DNA of 64,000 nt, from positions 124,001 to 188,000 of the forward strand of contig JALWTD010000018.1 of NCBI GenBank assembly GCA_027082925.1. Direction: 5' to 3'. The notes beneath the pieces were generated by a model. The model ran no database searches, had not been told where the DNA came from, and saw only the letters and a program-made list of their open reading frames with translations. Positions 45,147 to 54,194 of this stretch are shown piece by piece. The number at the start of each line of letters is the position of its first letter. The first letter of the stretch is position 1. The translations under genes were made by a program, and so were the position numbers. Origin of the DNA: Flavobacteriaceae bacterium (lineage in GTDB: Bacteria > Bacteroidota > Bacteroidia > Flavobacteriales > Flavobacteriaceae).

Positions 45147-46898
45147 ATGTCAAACCATCATCATAAAGAAACATTTATTACAAAATATGTTTTTAGTATT
45201 GATCATAAAATGATTTCTAAACAATACCTTATTACAGGTATTTTTATGGGAATTATAGGAGTATTTATGTCAATGCTTTTCCGCTTACAAATTGCTTGGC
45301 CAGAAAAATCATTTTCTATTATTGAAGCCTTTTTAGGATCACATCAAGATGGGGGAGTTATGTCTCCAGATATGTATTTGGCTTTGGTAACAATACACGG
45401 AACCATTATGGTGTTTTTTGTATTAACAGCAGGACTTAGCGGAACATTTAGTAACTTACTTATTCCTTTGCAGATAGGAGCAAGAGATATGGCGTCAGGT
45501 TTTTTAAACATGGTATCATACTGGTTGTTCTTCCTGTCAAGTGTAATTATGGTCTCTTCTCTTTTTATTGAAGCAGGACCTGCAGCTGCTGGATGGACAA
45601 TTTACCCTCCTTTAAGCGCATTGCCACAAGCTATGCCTGGATCGGGATTAGGAATGACACTTTGGCTAATTTCAATGGCGATATTTATTGCGTCTTCTTT
45701 ATTAGGTTCGCTAAACTACATTGTAACAGTACTTAACTTAAGAACTGTTGGAATGAAAATGACTAGATTACCACTAACTATTTGGGCATTTTTAATTACA
45801 GCAATTATTGGTGTAGTTTCATTCCCTGTACTTCTTTCAGCAGCATTACTACTTATTTTTGATAGAAGTTTTGGAACATCATTTTACTTGTCAGATATCT
45901 TTATTCAAGGAGAAGTGCTACATTATCAAGGAGGTTCACCGGTATTGTTCGAACATTTATTCTGGTTTTTAGGACATCCTGAAGTGTATATTGTATTATT
46001 ACCTGCACTGGGAATTACATCTGAAATTATCTCAACAAATTCTAGAAAACCAATATTTGGTTATAGAGCAATGATTGGCTCTATAATGGCAATTGCATTT
46101 TTATCTACAATTGTTTGGGGACACCATATGTTTGTATCAGGAATGAATCCATTTTTAGGTTCGGTATTTACATTTACAACATTATTAATTGCGATTCCTT
46201 CTGCAGTAAAAGCATTTAATTATTTAACAACACTTTGGAAAGGAAATCTACAAATGAATCCCGCAATGCTATTTTCAATAGGATTGGTATCTACCTTTAT
46301 CACAGGAGGTTTAACAGGATTGGTTTTAGGAGATAGTGCATTAGATATAAATGTACACGACACTTATTTTGTTGTAGCTCACTTTCACTTAGTAATGGGA
46401 GTTTCGGCCATTTATGGAATGTTTGCTGGAATTTATCATTGGTTCCCTAAAATGTATGGTAGAATGATGAATAAAACATTGGGATATTGGCATTTTTGGT
46501 TAACAGCCATTGCCGCTTACGGAGTTTTCTTCCCAATGCATTTTGTTGGTTTAGCAGGATTACCTCGTAGATATTATGCAAATACAGCATTTCCTTTGTT
46601 TGATGATGTATCAGACATTAACATTGTTATTACATTATTTGCAATATTAGGAGGAGCTGCACAAATCATATTTTTAGCTAATTTCTTTATAAGCATTTAT
46701 AAAGGTAAAAAAGCAGTACAAAATCCTTGGAGATCAAATACTCTTGAGTGGACTACGCCTGTTGAGCATATCCATGGAAACTGGCCAGGTGAAATACCAC
46801 AAGTACACCGTTGGGCCTATGATTATAGTAAGCCAGGACACGAAGAAGATTTTGTTTCTCAAATCACACCATTGTTAGATGGTGAAGAAGAATCTTAA
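45147..46898 (+). CDS. ctaD: Cytochrome c oxidase subunit I, 583 aa
   Basis: The haem-copper catalytic subunit with 12 core helices. IHGTIMVFFVLTAG carries the low-spin haem His. WFLGHPEVYIVLLPALG carries a CuB His, the D-channel Glu and the cross-linked Tyr of A1-type enzymes. WGHHMFVSGM gives the other CuB ligands, and HDTYFVVAHFHLVMG the haem-a3 and haem-a ligands. It is complete. No subunit III or IV gene follows in this window, because ruvB comes next after a terminator, so the remaining subunits are encoded elsewhere. Confidence 0.97.
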   Translation: MSNHHHKETFITKYVFSIDHKMISKQYLITGIFMGIIGVFMSMLFRLQIAWPEKSFSIIEAFLGSHQDGGVMSPDMYLALVTIHGTIMVFFVLTAGLSGTFSNLLIPLQIGARDMASGFLNMVSYWLFFLSSVIMVSSLFIEAGPAAAGWTIYPPLSALPQAMPGSGLGMTLWLISMAIFIASSLLGSLNYIVTVLNLRTVGMKMTRLPLTIWAFLITAIIGVVSFPVLLSAALLLIFDRSFGTSFYLSDIFIQGEVLHYQGGSPVLFEHLFWFLGHPEVYIVLLPALGITSEIISTNSRKPIFGYRAMIGSIMAIAFLSTIVWGHHMFVSGMNPFLGSVFTFTTLLIAIPSAVKAFNYLTTLWKGNLQMNPAMLFSIGLVSTFITGGLTGLVLGDSALDINVHDTYFVVAHFHLVMGVSAIYGMFAGIYHWFPKMYGRMMNKTLGYWHFWLTAIAAYGVFFPMHFVGLAGLPRRYYANTAFPLFDDVSDINIVITLFAILGGAAQIIFLANFFISIYKGKKAVQNPWRSNTLEWTTPVEHIHGNWPGEIPQVHRWAYDYSKPGHEEDFVSQITPLLDGEEES

Positions 46899-46914
46899 AA
46901 AATAGACACCATAC

Positions 46915-46951
46915 AAAAAACCTTTCTAAAATATTTTAGAAAGGTTTTTTT
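46915..46951. terminator. Terminator after the oxidase operon
   Basis: AAAAAACCTTTCTAAAAT pairs with ATTTTAGAAAGGTTTTTT in a near-perfect palindrome followed by a T run. Confidence 0.88.
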
Positions 46952-46959
46952 ATTTCTGT

Positions 46960-46967
46960 TATCTTTG
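46960..46967 (+). promoter_or_regulatory. ruvB promoter -7 element (almost leaderless)
   Basis: TATCTTTG ends only five bases before the ruvB ATG at 46973, so transcription would start at or within a few bases of the start codon. Confidence 0.5.
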
Positions 46968-46972
46968 TTTGT

Positions 46973-47995
46973 ATGAATGAACACTTAAATCCTGATAAAA
47001 ACAATCTTTCATCTGAAGAATTTGACGTTGAAAAGAAGCTTCGGCCAATTACATTCGATGACTTTACCGGTCAGGAACAAGTTTTAGAAAACTTAAAAGT
47101 GTTTGTTGAAGCTGCAAATTTGCGTAATGAAGCTTTAGACCACACACTTTTTCACGGTCCTCCGGGATTAGGGAAAACAACCTTAGCACACATTCTTTCT
47201 AATGAATTAAATGTAGGGCTGAAAATTACTTCAGGACCGGTTTTAGATAAACCGGGTGATTTGGCAGGGCTTCTAACAAATTTGAGTGAAAGAGATGTTT
47301 TATTTATTGATGAGATACACAGACTTAGCCCTATTGTTGAAGAATATCTGTATTCGGCAATGGAAGACTATCGTATAGATATTATGATAGAATCTGGCCC
47401 AAATGCACGTACAGTACAAATAGATTTAGAACCATTTACCCTTATTGGAGCAACAACCAGATCCGGATTGCTAACATCTCCCATGAGAGCTAGATTTGGA
47501 ATTAGTAGCAGACTTCAATATTACAACTCTAAACTGTTAACCACCATTATACAACGCAGTGCCGATATATTAAAAGTGCCTATATCTATGGAGGCTGCCA
47601 TTGAAATAGCCGGTAGAAGTAGAGGCACACCTCGAATAGCAAATGCATTGTTGAGAAGAGTTCGTGATTTTGCTCAAATTAAAGGAGATGGAGCTATTAA
47701 TATTAAAATTGCTAAATACGCTTTAAATGCCTTAAATGTAGATGCACATGGCTTAGATGAAATGGACAATAAAATTTTATCAACCATTATCGATAAATTT
47801 AAAGGAGGTCCTGTAGGGATAACTACCATTGCAACCGCTGTAGGTGAAAGTAGTGAAACCATTGAAGAAGTATATGAACCTTTTTTGATACAAGAAGGCT
47901 TTATTATGAGAACTCCTAGAGGAAGAGAAGTGACAGAATTAGCCTATCAGCATTTAGGTAAAACAAAAGGCAATTCACAAAGAGAACTGTTTTAG
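46973..47995 (+). CDS. ruvB: Holliday junction helicase RuvB, 340 aa
   Basis: The AAA+ motor of RuvABC branch migration. The N-terminus has [15 protein letters not shown]. Walker A is [15 protein letters not shown] near residue 60, Walker B is [11 protein letters not shown] near 108, and sensor 1 lies in [15 protein letters not shown] near 154. The sensor 2 arginine is in [16 protein letters not shown] near 220. The C-terminal winged helix ends [17 protein letters not shown]. Length is standard. It stands alone between the oxidase terminator and the sulfur locus. Confidence 0.98.
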   Translation: MNEHLNPDKNNLSSEEFDVEKKLRPITFDDFTGQEQVLENLKVFVEAANLRNEALDHTLFHGPPGLGKTTLAHILSNELNVGLKITSGPVLDKPGDLAGLLTNLSERDVLFIDEIHRLSPIVEEYLYSAMEDYRIDIMIESGPNARTVQIDLEPFTLIGATTRSGLLTSPMRARFGISSRLQYYNSKLLTTIIQRSADILKVPISMEAAIEIAGRSRGTPRIANALLRRVRDFAQIKGDGAINIKIAKYALNALNVDAHGLDEMDNKILSTIIDKFKGGPVGITTIATAVGESSETIEEVYEPFLIQEGFIMRTPRGREVTELAYQHLGKTKGNSQRELF

Positions 47996-47996
47996 A

Positions 47997-48012
47997 AGTG
48001 ATATACATCACA
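47997..48012. promoter_or_regulatory. Crp/Fnr-like operator upstream of the sulP pair
   Basis: AGTGA-N6-TCACA with perfect inner arms GTGAT-ATAC-ATCAC (47998-48011). Its centre (48004.5) is 28.5 bp before the -7 box, equivalent to about -40 from the start site, a class II activator position. It begins two bases after the ruvB stop. Confidence 0.6.
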
Positions 48013-48032
48013 AAATAAACAATATATCACAT

Positions 48033-48040
48033 TACTTTTG
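48033..48040 (+). promoter_or_regulatory. sulP promoter -7 element
   Basis: TACTTTTG, 27 bp before the ATG. No TTG at -33, consistent with need for an activator. Confidence 0.5.
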
Positions 48041-48067
48041 TAGTAAAATACATTATAAACTTGCAAA

Positions 48068-49804
48068 ATGAGTTTAAAACAACTATTTCCTTTTTTAGAA
48101 TGGTTACCCTTAGCAAAAAAGTACTGGAAAGATGATTTAATTGCTGGTATAACAGGAACAATAATAGTCATTCCTCAAGCAGTTGCATTTGCTATGATTG
48201 CCGGACTACCGCCAATTTATGGATTTTATACTGCAATGGTTACACCAATAATTGCGGCTTTATTCGGTTCTTCATATCATTTAATTTCAGGACCAACAAC
48301 CACCAGTTCTATTGTGGTATATGCAATAATTAGCAAGTTTGTAAGTCCAGAATCGGATTTAGAAGCCTTTATTTCATTAGCAATTGTACTGTCCTTTATG
48401 GCTGGGGTTATTAAGTTGTTAATGGGAGTTGCCAAAATGGGAAAACTTGTGAATTTTGTCTCACATTCTGTTGTTATTGGCTTTTCTGCCGGGGCAGGAA
48501 TACTTATTGCTTTTAAACAATTAAAATATGTTTTTGGAATAAAAGTTCCTATGGGAAGTACATTTTATGAAATTATTATTTACATAGCCTCGCATATAAA
48601 AGAAACAAATCTATATGTTTTTGGTGTTGCTGCAGGAACTTTAATAATAGCACTTTTAATTAGAAAGTTTGTTAAAAAATTAGCGAGACTTTATATGTTA
48701 ATAGCAATGATACTAGGAAGTGTTCTAGCTTTACTAATGGGTGGAATAGCAAATGGTATTGAAACCGTAGGAACAATACCATCACATTTACCTCCTTTTA
48801 AAGTTCCCGATTTTTCTTACGAAAGTATGAAAATGCTGACATCTGGAGCCATCACATTGGCATTGTTAGGATTGGTAGAAGCCGTTTCTATTGCAAGAGC
48901 AGTAGCGCTGCACTCACACCAGAAGCTAGATAATAATAGAGAATTTATAGGACAAGGTTTATCAAATATTATCTCAAGTTTTTTCTCATCTTATGCAAGT
49001 TCGGGCTCATTTACCCGTTCAGGAGTCAATTATCAGGCCGGAGCAAAAACGCCAATGTCTGCAATAATTTCAGCAGTAGGGTTAATGCTTGTAGTTTTAT
49101 TTTTCGCAAAGTATGCTTCATTTTTACCAAAGCCTGCAATGGGAGGAATTATTTTACTTGTTGGATATAATTTAATAGACTTTCATCATATAAAACAAAT
49201 AATAAGAAGCAGTAAAAGAGAATTTATAGTATTAAGTGTTACCTTATTAGGGACTCTTTTTTTAGAATTGGAAACAGCATTGTTTTCAGGAATATTAATT
49301 TCGTTGTTTTTCTACTTAGAAAAAACATCAAAACCAAATATTGCTGTATTTGGTAAAAATGAAAACAATAAGTTTATTAATATTATTAGAGATGATACTT
49401 CTGAAGAATGCTTGCAAATTAAAATAATTAGAATAGATGGTTCTATTTACTTTGGAGCGGTAGAATCTGTTTCTAAATTCTTTTCAGAACTATATGAAAA
49501 AAATGAAAAAAAGTACCTGTTAGTGATTGCCGATGGAATTAACTTTATCGATTTGGCCGGAGCAGAGTGGCTTACTCATGAAGTAGAAAAATGGCAAAAA
49601 AGAGGTGGCGGAATTTATTTTGTAGGTTTAAAACTAGTAAGTCAAGATATTTTAAAACGAGGAGGCTTTATAAATAGAATTGGATATAATAATTTTTTTA
49701 AAGATAAAAACGACGCAATTTCAACAATTTACAAAAAGCTAGACAAAAATATTTGCTTAAATTGTATGGCAAAAGTATTTACTGAATGCAATAATGAAGT
49801 ATAA
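48068..49804 (+). CDS. SulP-family anion transporter with STAS domain, 578 aa (first copy)
   Basis: A SLC26/SulP inner-membrane carrier of sulfate, bicarbonate or related anions. The transport core (~20-420) has IVIPQAVAFAMIAGLPPIYG, the paired beta-strand region around SGPTTTSSIVVYAI, and SSGSFTRSGVNYQAGAKTP. A cytoplasmic STAS domain (~440-550) follows. Unusually, the extreme C-terminus is cysteine-rich (ICLNCMAKVFTECNNEV). It is two bases upstream of a second SulP gene and opens the sulfur-oxidation locus. Export of sulfite or sulfate, or uptake of a sulfur anion, is inferred only from that context. Confidence 0.88.
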   Translation: MSLKQLFPFLEWLPLAKKYWKDDLIAGITGTIIVIPQAVAFAMIAGLPPIYGFYTAMVTPIIAALFGSSYHLISGPTTTSSIVVYAIISKFVSPESDLEAFISLAIVLSFMAGVIKLLMGVAKMGKLVNFVSHSVVIGFSAGAGILIAFKQLKYVFGIKVPMGSTFYEIIIYIASHIKETNLYVFGVAAGTLIIALLIRKFVKKLARLYMLIAMILGSVLALLMGGIANGIETVGTIPSHLPPFKVPDFSYESMKMLTSGAITLALLGLVEAVSIARAVALHSHQKLDNNREFIGQGLSNIISSFFSSYASSGSFTRSGVNYQAGAKTPMSAIISAVGLMLVVLFFAKYASFLPKPAMGGIILLVGYNLIDFHHIKQIIRSSKREFIVLSVTLLGTLFLELETALFSGILISLFFYLEKTSKPNIAVFGKNENNKFINIIRDDTSEECLQIKIIRIDGSIYFGAVESVSKFFSELYEKNEKKYLLVIADGINFIDLAGAEWLTHEVEKWQKRGGGIYFVGLKLVSQDILKRGGFINRIGYNNFFKDKNDAISTIYKKLDKNICLNCMAKVFTECNNEV

Positions 49805-49806
49805 TT

Positions 49807-51540
49807 ATGAGTATAAAAAAAATACTACCAATACTTGATTGGCTACCTAATTACCAAAAAGACTGGTTTAAAAGTGATTTTGGTGCAGGTTTAACAATTG
49901 GTATTATGCTAATACCTCAAGGTATAGCCTATGCTATGATTGCCGGCTTACCACCTATATACGGATTGTACACAGCTATGATTCCTCAAGTTATATATGC
50001 ATTATTTGGAACTTCTCGTCAGTTAGCCGTAGGACCTGTTGCAATGGATTCGCTTATAGTAGCTTCAGGAGTCGCTACATTGGCTAAAATAGGAACAGAA
50101 CACTTTATAGAATTTGCTATTTTATTGGCTTTTATGATGGGAGTGTTGCAAGTGCTTTTTGGTGTTTTTAAATTGGGGTTTTTAGTAAACTTTTTATCAA
50201 GACCGGTTATAAGCGGATTTACTTCTGCGGCATCGTTAATTATAGGGTTAAATCAGTTAAAACATTTATTAGGGATTAATATTAATAGAAATAACAAGCT
50301 ACAAGGACTCCTCTTAGAAGCTTTTCAGCATTTAAAAGAAATACATTGGGTAACATTTTTAATAGGTGTATTATCCATTCTCATATTGTTGTTTTTTAAA
50401 CGCTTAACAAAAAAAATCCCGGCAGCTTTGGTAGTAGTAGTTCTGGGAATTTTAGCCGTTAAAATATTTCATTTAGAACAATCTGGAGTTAAAATTGTAG
50501 GAAGCATACCTGAAGGATTGCCTATTTTTAAAATGCCAGCTTTTAGTAAGCAAGTTATGATTGATTTGTTCCCTATAGCGCTTACGCTCTCATTTATAGC
50601 TTTCTTAGAAGCAATATCTGTATCTAAGGCTATTGAAGCTAAACATAGCGATTACAAAGTTGTACCTAATCAAGAGCTAATAGCTTTAGGTATGGGAAAT
50701 ATTATAGGTTCCTTTTTTCAAACATACCCAGCAACGGGAGGTTTGTCTAGAACAGCGGTTAACAATCAAGCCGGAGCAAAAACACCTTTGGCAGCAATTA
50801 TATCTGCTTCAGTTATAGCACTTACCTTATTGTTTTTAACACCGGTATTTTATTATTTACCCAAGGCTGTTTTGGCAGCAATTATTATGGTTGCAGTTTT
50901 TGGTTTATTAGATTTTAGTGTACCAAAACAACTCTTAAAGTATTCTAGAAGAGATTTAATAATTTTAAATATAACATTATTGATTACTGCAACAGTGGGT
51001 ATTAAAGAAGGTGTTTTAGTTGGAGTTGTACTATCATTGGCTATGCTTATTTACAAAAGCACAAAACCTCATATTGCTATTCTAGGACGAGTTCCGGGGA
51101 CTCATTTTTATAGAAATATAAAAAGATTTGATGATATTGAAATTGATGACGAAATTCTTATTGTACGATTTGATGCACAACTACATTTTGCAAACACAAC
51201 CTACTTTAAAGATAAGTTACAAGAATTTGCTAGTGAAAAAGGTAAAAAACTAAAAATGTTGATTATTGATGGAGAAAGCCTAAACAATTTGGATAGTAGT
51301 GCTATATATACAATAAACGAAGTGTTAGACTACTTTAAAAACATGAATGTAAAGGTTGTGTTTACAGGATTAAAAGGACCTGTAAGAGATACCATTAATA
51401 AATCAGGACTAATTCATAAAATTGGTTTTGATCAATGTTTTATGAGTATTCAAGAAGCCGTAGATTGTTTTAAATCTACTTGCGAAAGCGAATCTGACGT
51501 AAAGAAATATCAAGAATATTTAAAGCAAAGCAACAAGTAA
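49807..51540 (+). CDS. SulP-family anion transporter with STAS domain, 577 aa (second copy)
   Basis: A paralogue of the preceding carrier with the same plan: transport core with IMLIPQGIAYAMIAGLPPIYG, GPVAMDSLIVASGVA, YPATGGLSRTAVNNQAGAKTP, and a STAS domain (~440-550; IIDGESLNNLDSSAIYT). The two differ at many positions in the core, so this is an old duplication and may mean different substrates. It lacks the CxxC tail of copy one but ends in a charged region with two Cys (CFKSTCESESDV). It is translationally adjacent to copy one. The following CstB-like gene has its own promoter. Confidence 0.88.
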   Translation: MSIKKILPILDWLPNYQKDWFKSDFGAGLTIGIMLIPQGIAYAMIAGLPPIYGLYTAMIPQVIYALFGTSRQLAVGPVAMDSLIVASGVATLAKIGTEHFIEFAILLAFMMGVLQVLFGVFKLGFLVNFLSRPVISGFTSAASLIIGLNQLKHLLGININRNNKLQGLLLEAFQHLKEIHWVTFLIGVLSILILLFFKRLTKKIPAALVVVVLGILAVKIFHLEQSGVKIVGSIPEGLPIFKMPAFSKQVMIDLFPIALTLSFIAFLEAISVSKAIEAKHSDYKVVPNQELIALGMGNIIGSFFQTYPATGGLSRTAVNNQAGAKTPLAAIISASVIALTLLFLTPVFYYLPKAVLAAIIMVAVFGLLDFSVPKQLLKYSRRDLIILNITLLITATVGIKEGVLVGVVLSLAMLIYKSTKPHIAILGRVPGTHFYRNIKRFDDIEIDDEILIVRFDAQLHFANTTYFKDKLQEFASEKGKKLKMLIIDGESLNNLDSSAIYTINEVLDYFKNMNVKVVFTGLKGPVRDTINKSGLIHKIGFDQCFMSIQEAVDCFKSTCESESDVKKYQEYLKQSNK

Positions 51541-51564
51541 TTCTTACAAGGTATTTTTAAGTTA

Positions 51565-51580
51565 TGTAATCTAAGTTACA
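51565..51580. promoter_or_regulatory. Crp/Fnr-like operator upstream of the CstB-like gene
   Basis: TGTAA-TCTAAG-TTACA, a perfect 5-bp inverted repeat with the TGTNA-N6-TNACA geometry of Crp/Fnr-family sites. Its centre (51572.5) is 29.5 bp before the -7 box at 51602. Confidence 0.55.
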
Positions 51581-51601
51581 AAAAATACATGATGATTCTT
51601 G

Positions 51602-51609
51602 TAGCTTTG
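51602..51609 (+). promoter_or_regulatory. CstB-like gene promoter -7 element
   Basis: TAGCTTTG, 42 bp before the ATG at 51652. No -33 TTG is present. Confidence 0.5.
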
Positions 51610-51651
51610 GAACGCTACGAACTTTTTTAACAAAATATAAATCAAACAATT

Positions 51652-53070
51652 ATGAGAGTAGAACAATTATTTACAGGCTGTCTTGCGGAAATGGCTTACT
51701 ATATAGAGTCCAATGGAGAAGCTGCAATTATTGACCCTTTAAGAGAAACAGAACCTTATATAGAAATGGCAAAAGTTGATGGTGCCAAAATTAAATATAT
51801 CTTTTTAACACATTTTCATGCAGATTTTGTTTCAGGACAAGTAGATTTGGCGAAAAAAACAGGAGCTACTATTGTTTTTGGACCAAACGCTGAAGCTGCA
51901 TATGAAATTTACAATGGTAAAGATGGTGAAGAATTTAAGCTAGGAGGAGGAAAAATAACCCTTTTACATACACCGGGACACACGATGGAATCTTCATCGT
52001 ATTTAATAACAGATGAAGAAGGAAATACACCATACGTTTGTACAGGTGATTGCCTATTTATAGGAGATGTTGGTCGTCCAGATTTAGCCGTTAAATCAGG
52101 AACTATTACCCAAGAAGATTTAGCCGGATTTTTATTCGAGTCATTACGAACAAAAATAATGCCTTTACCAGATGATATTATTGTATATCCAAATCATGGT
52201 GCAGGTTCTGCCTGTGGAAAAAATATGAGTTCCGAAACATTTGATACTTTAGGAAATCAGAAGAAAACAAATTATGCACTACGTGCAGATATGACCAAAG
52301 AAGAATTTATAAAAGAAGTAACTACCGGTCTAAAACAACCACCACAATACTTCCCTAACAATGTTAGAATGAACAAGGGAATAAACACAAGTATTGATGA
52401 AATTTTACACAAAGGAACAACTCCAATTGATGCGGCAAGCTTTAAAGAAATGAGCGAACAAAAAGACATTCTTGTTATAGATACTCGATCAAAAGAAGCA
52501 TATGCCGAAGAAGGAACAATTCCTGGAGCTTGGTATATTGGGGTAGATGGAAGTTTTGCTCCTTGGGTTGGTGCATTAGTGACCAACATTAATCAAAAAA
52601 TTATTTTTATTGCCGAAGGAGGAAGAGAAGCTGAGGTTGTTACCCGATTTTCTCGTGTAGGATACGACAATACTTTAGGATATTTAAGAGGAGGAATTAA
52701 AGCGTGGATTGCAGCTGGTTTTGAAATTGATACCATTGGTTCTATTTCGGCCGTTGAGTTTGCAAAACGACTAAAAGAAGGTTCTATGGAAGCTCCTTTA
52801 GATGTTAGAAAAGAATCGGAATATTTATCAGAACACGTTGTTGGCGTTGAAAATTTTCCATTAGATTTTATAAATTCAAATTTTGCAGAAATAGACACAA
52901 GCAAAGAATACTTTTTACATTGTGCAAGTGGTTATAGATCACTTATCGCAGCCTCTATTTTTAGAGCAAACGGGGTGAAAAAAGTTACAGATGTTAGAGG
53001 TGGATTTAAAGATATTAAAGATACCGATGCTGAAATTACCGATTACGTTTGTCCAACAACATTATTGTAA
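51652..53070 (+). CDS. CstB-like persulfide dioxygenase/sulfurtransferase (MBL + two rhodanese domains), 472 aa
   Basis: Probably oxidises low-molecular-weight persulfide to sulfite and moves sulfane sulfur. Residues 1-~235 form an MBL-fold dioxygenase domain like ETHE1/CstB. Metal-site residues are in THFHADF (His54, His56, Asp58), HTPGH (His110), TGDCLFIGDVGRPDL (Asp133, Asp139) and YPNHGAG (His182). A first rhodanese domain (~255-357) has AEGGREA where the catalytic Cys loop should be, so it is inactive. The second (~365-460) has an intact HCASGYRS loop with Cys424. MBL, pseudo-rhodanese, rhodanese is the order described for Staphylococcus CstB. It has its own promoter and terminator. Confidence 0.87.
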   Translation: MRVEQLFTGCLAEMAYYIESNGEAAIIDPLRETEPYIEMAKVDGAKIKYIFLTHFHADFVSGQVDLAKKTGATIVFGPNAEAAYEIYNGKDGEEFKLGGGKITLLHTPGHTMESSSYLITDEEGNTPYVCTGDCLFIGDVGRPDLAVKSGTITQEDLAGFLFESLRTKIMPLPDDIIVYPNHGAGSACGKNMSSETFDTLGNQKKTNYALRADMTKEEFIKEVTTGLKQPPQYFPNNVRMNKGINTSIDEILHKGTTPIDAASFKEMSEQKDILVIDTRSKEAYAEEGTIPGAWYIGVDGSFAPWVGALVTNINQKIIFIAEGGREAEVVTRFSRVGYDNTLGYLRGGIKAWIAAGFEIDTIGSISAVEFAKRLKEGSMEAPLDVRKESEYLSEHVVGVENFPLDFINSNFAEIDTSKEYFLHCASGYRSLIAASIFRANGVKKVTDVRGGFKDIKDTDAEITDYVCPTTLL

Positions 53071-53091
53071 TTTAGTAATAACAAAATATAG

Positions 53092-53120
53092 AAAAGGAGG
53101 CCGTTAAGTCTCCTTTTTTA
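53092..53120 (+). terminator. Terminator after the CstB-like gene
   Basis: AAAAGGAG (53092-53099) pairs with CTCCTTTT (53110-53117) around a 10-nt loop, followed by TT. Confidence 0.75.
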
Positions 53121-53179
53121 GCGTTTAAATTTTGTATAAGCAAAAATTAAATTTAACTTTACTCAAGAAAATATTTTAT

Positions 53180-53611
53180 ATGAAAACTTTTTTAAAAATA
53201 GCATTAGTATTTATGGCTCTTACTATTACAAGTTGTAATAATAAGAAGCAAACCGTAGCAAGTAAAACTTCAGAAACAACCGTTAATCAGGAGGAGGGGA
53301 AAATAACACTTATTACTCCTGAAGAACTAAAAAAACAAGCAGAAAATCAACTTTTAGTTGATGTGCGAACTCCTGAAGAATACGATGAAGGCCACATTGA
53401 AAATGCAAAAAATATAAATTATTTTGACGACGACTTTATAGAGCAAATGTCTAAATTTGATAAGTCAAAACCTATAATTGTCTATTGTAGATCAGGAAGA
53501 AGATCTTCTTCTGCAGCAGAAAAACTTTTAAAAAGTGGATTTAAGCAAATTTATGATTTAAAAGGAGGAATTATTAACTGGACAAATCAAAACAACAAAA
53601 CTGTAAAGTAA
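53180..53611 (+). CDS. Rhodanese-like lipoprotein, 143 aa
   Basis: A single-domain sulfurtransferase anchored in the envelope. I choose the ATG at 53180, which gives a clean lipoprotein signal (MKTFLKIALVFMALTITSC, Cys19), over an in-frame TTG at 53132. The rhodanese domain (~42-137) contains LLVDVRTPEEYDEGHIENA and an intact active-site loop YCRSGRRSSSA. WTNQ closes the domain. It is 1 bp upstream of the DUF3365 cytochrome, so the pair is translationally coupled, suggesting they act together on extracytoplasmic sulfane sulfur. Confidence 0.87.
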   Translation: MKTFLKIALVFMALTITSCNNKKQTVASKTSETTVNQEEGKITLITPEELKKQAENQLLVDVRTPEEYDEGHIENAKNINYFDDDFIEQMSKFDKSKPIIVYCRSGRRSSSAAEKLLKSGFKQIYDLKGGIINWTNQNNKTVK

Positions 53612-53612
53612 A

Positions 53613-54176
53613 ATGTTTAAAAAAGTTGCATTTTTAATTACATTAGTTTCTTTAATTTCTTGTACAAACTCATTATCTAAGCAAGAAAAAAAAGACTACC
53701 TTCAGAAAGGTAAAGAAATAGCAAAAGCTTCATTTAAAGAACTAAGTAACCACTTAATGAGTCAAATGCAAATGGGTGGGCCTGCACAAGCAGTACCTTT
53801 TTGTAATGTTCAAGCTATTCCTGTTACAGAAAGCTTATCAAACAAATACAATGTTACCATTAAAAGAACTTCCGATAAGGTAAGAAACCCTAAAAATACA
53901 CCTACAAAGAGAGAACAAGAGGTAATATCAACCTATAAAGCGTTAAAGGCTAAAGGAGAAAAATTGACGCCAATAGTTGAAATAGATGCCGCAAATAAAA
54001 AGCACTTTTATGCACCTATTATTGTAAATAAAAAGTGTTTGAGTTGTCACGGAACAAAAGGTGAAGAATTAAGTGTTAAAACAGATTCTTTAATTAAAAC
54101 AATGTATCCAAAAGATTTGGCTGTAGACTATAAAATAGGCGATGTTAGAGGAGCTTGGAGTATAACATTTAATTAA
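53613..54176 (+). CDS. DUF3365 (Tll0287-like) c-type haem lipoprotein, 187 aa
   Basis: A lipoprotein signal ends at LVSLISC (Cys17). The domain (~30-187) has FCNVQAIPVTESLSNKYN, RTSDKVRNPKNTPTKRE and one c-type haem motif CLSCHGTKG near residue 149. It ends DVRGAWSITFN. Tll0287-type domains bind haem with Cys/His coordination and are thought to sense redox state or diatomic gas, or to carry electrons. Pairing with a rhodanese lipoprotein and SQR suggests a link to sulfur redox chemistry at the envelope; that role is inferred. Confidence 0.85.
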   Translation: MFKKVAFLITLVSLISCTNSLSKQEKKDYLQKGKEIAKASFKELSNHLMSQMQMGGPAQAVPFCNVQAIPVTESLSNKYNVTIKRTSDKVRNPKNTPTKREQEVISTYKALKAKGEKLTPIVEIDAANKKHFYAPIIVNKKCLSCHGTKGEELSVKTDSLIKTMYPKDLAVDYKIGDVRGAWSITFN

Positions 54177-54194
54177 AAGATTTATAAAAATATA

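Noticed and set aside
53132-53179. TTG start for the rhodanese lipoprotein
   Set aside because: It would bury the lipoprotein signal behind 16 basic residues; ATG 53180 gives a standard lipobox distance.
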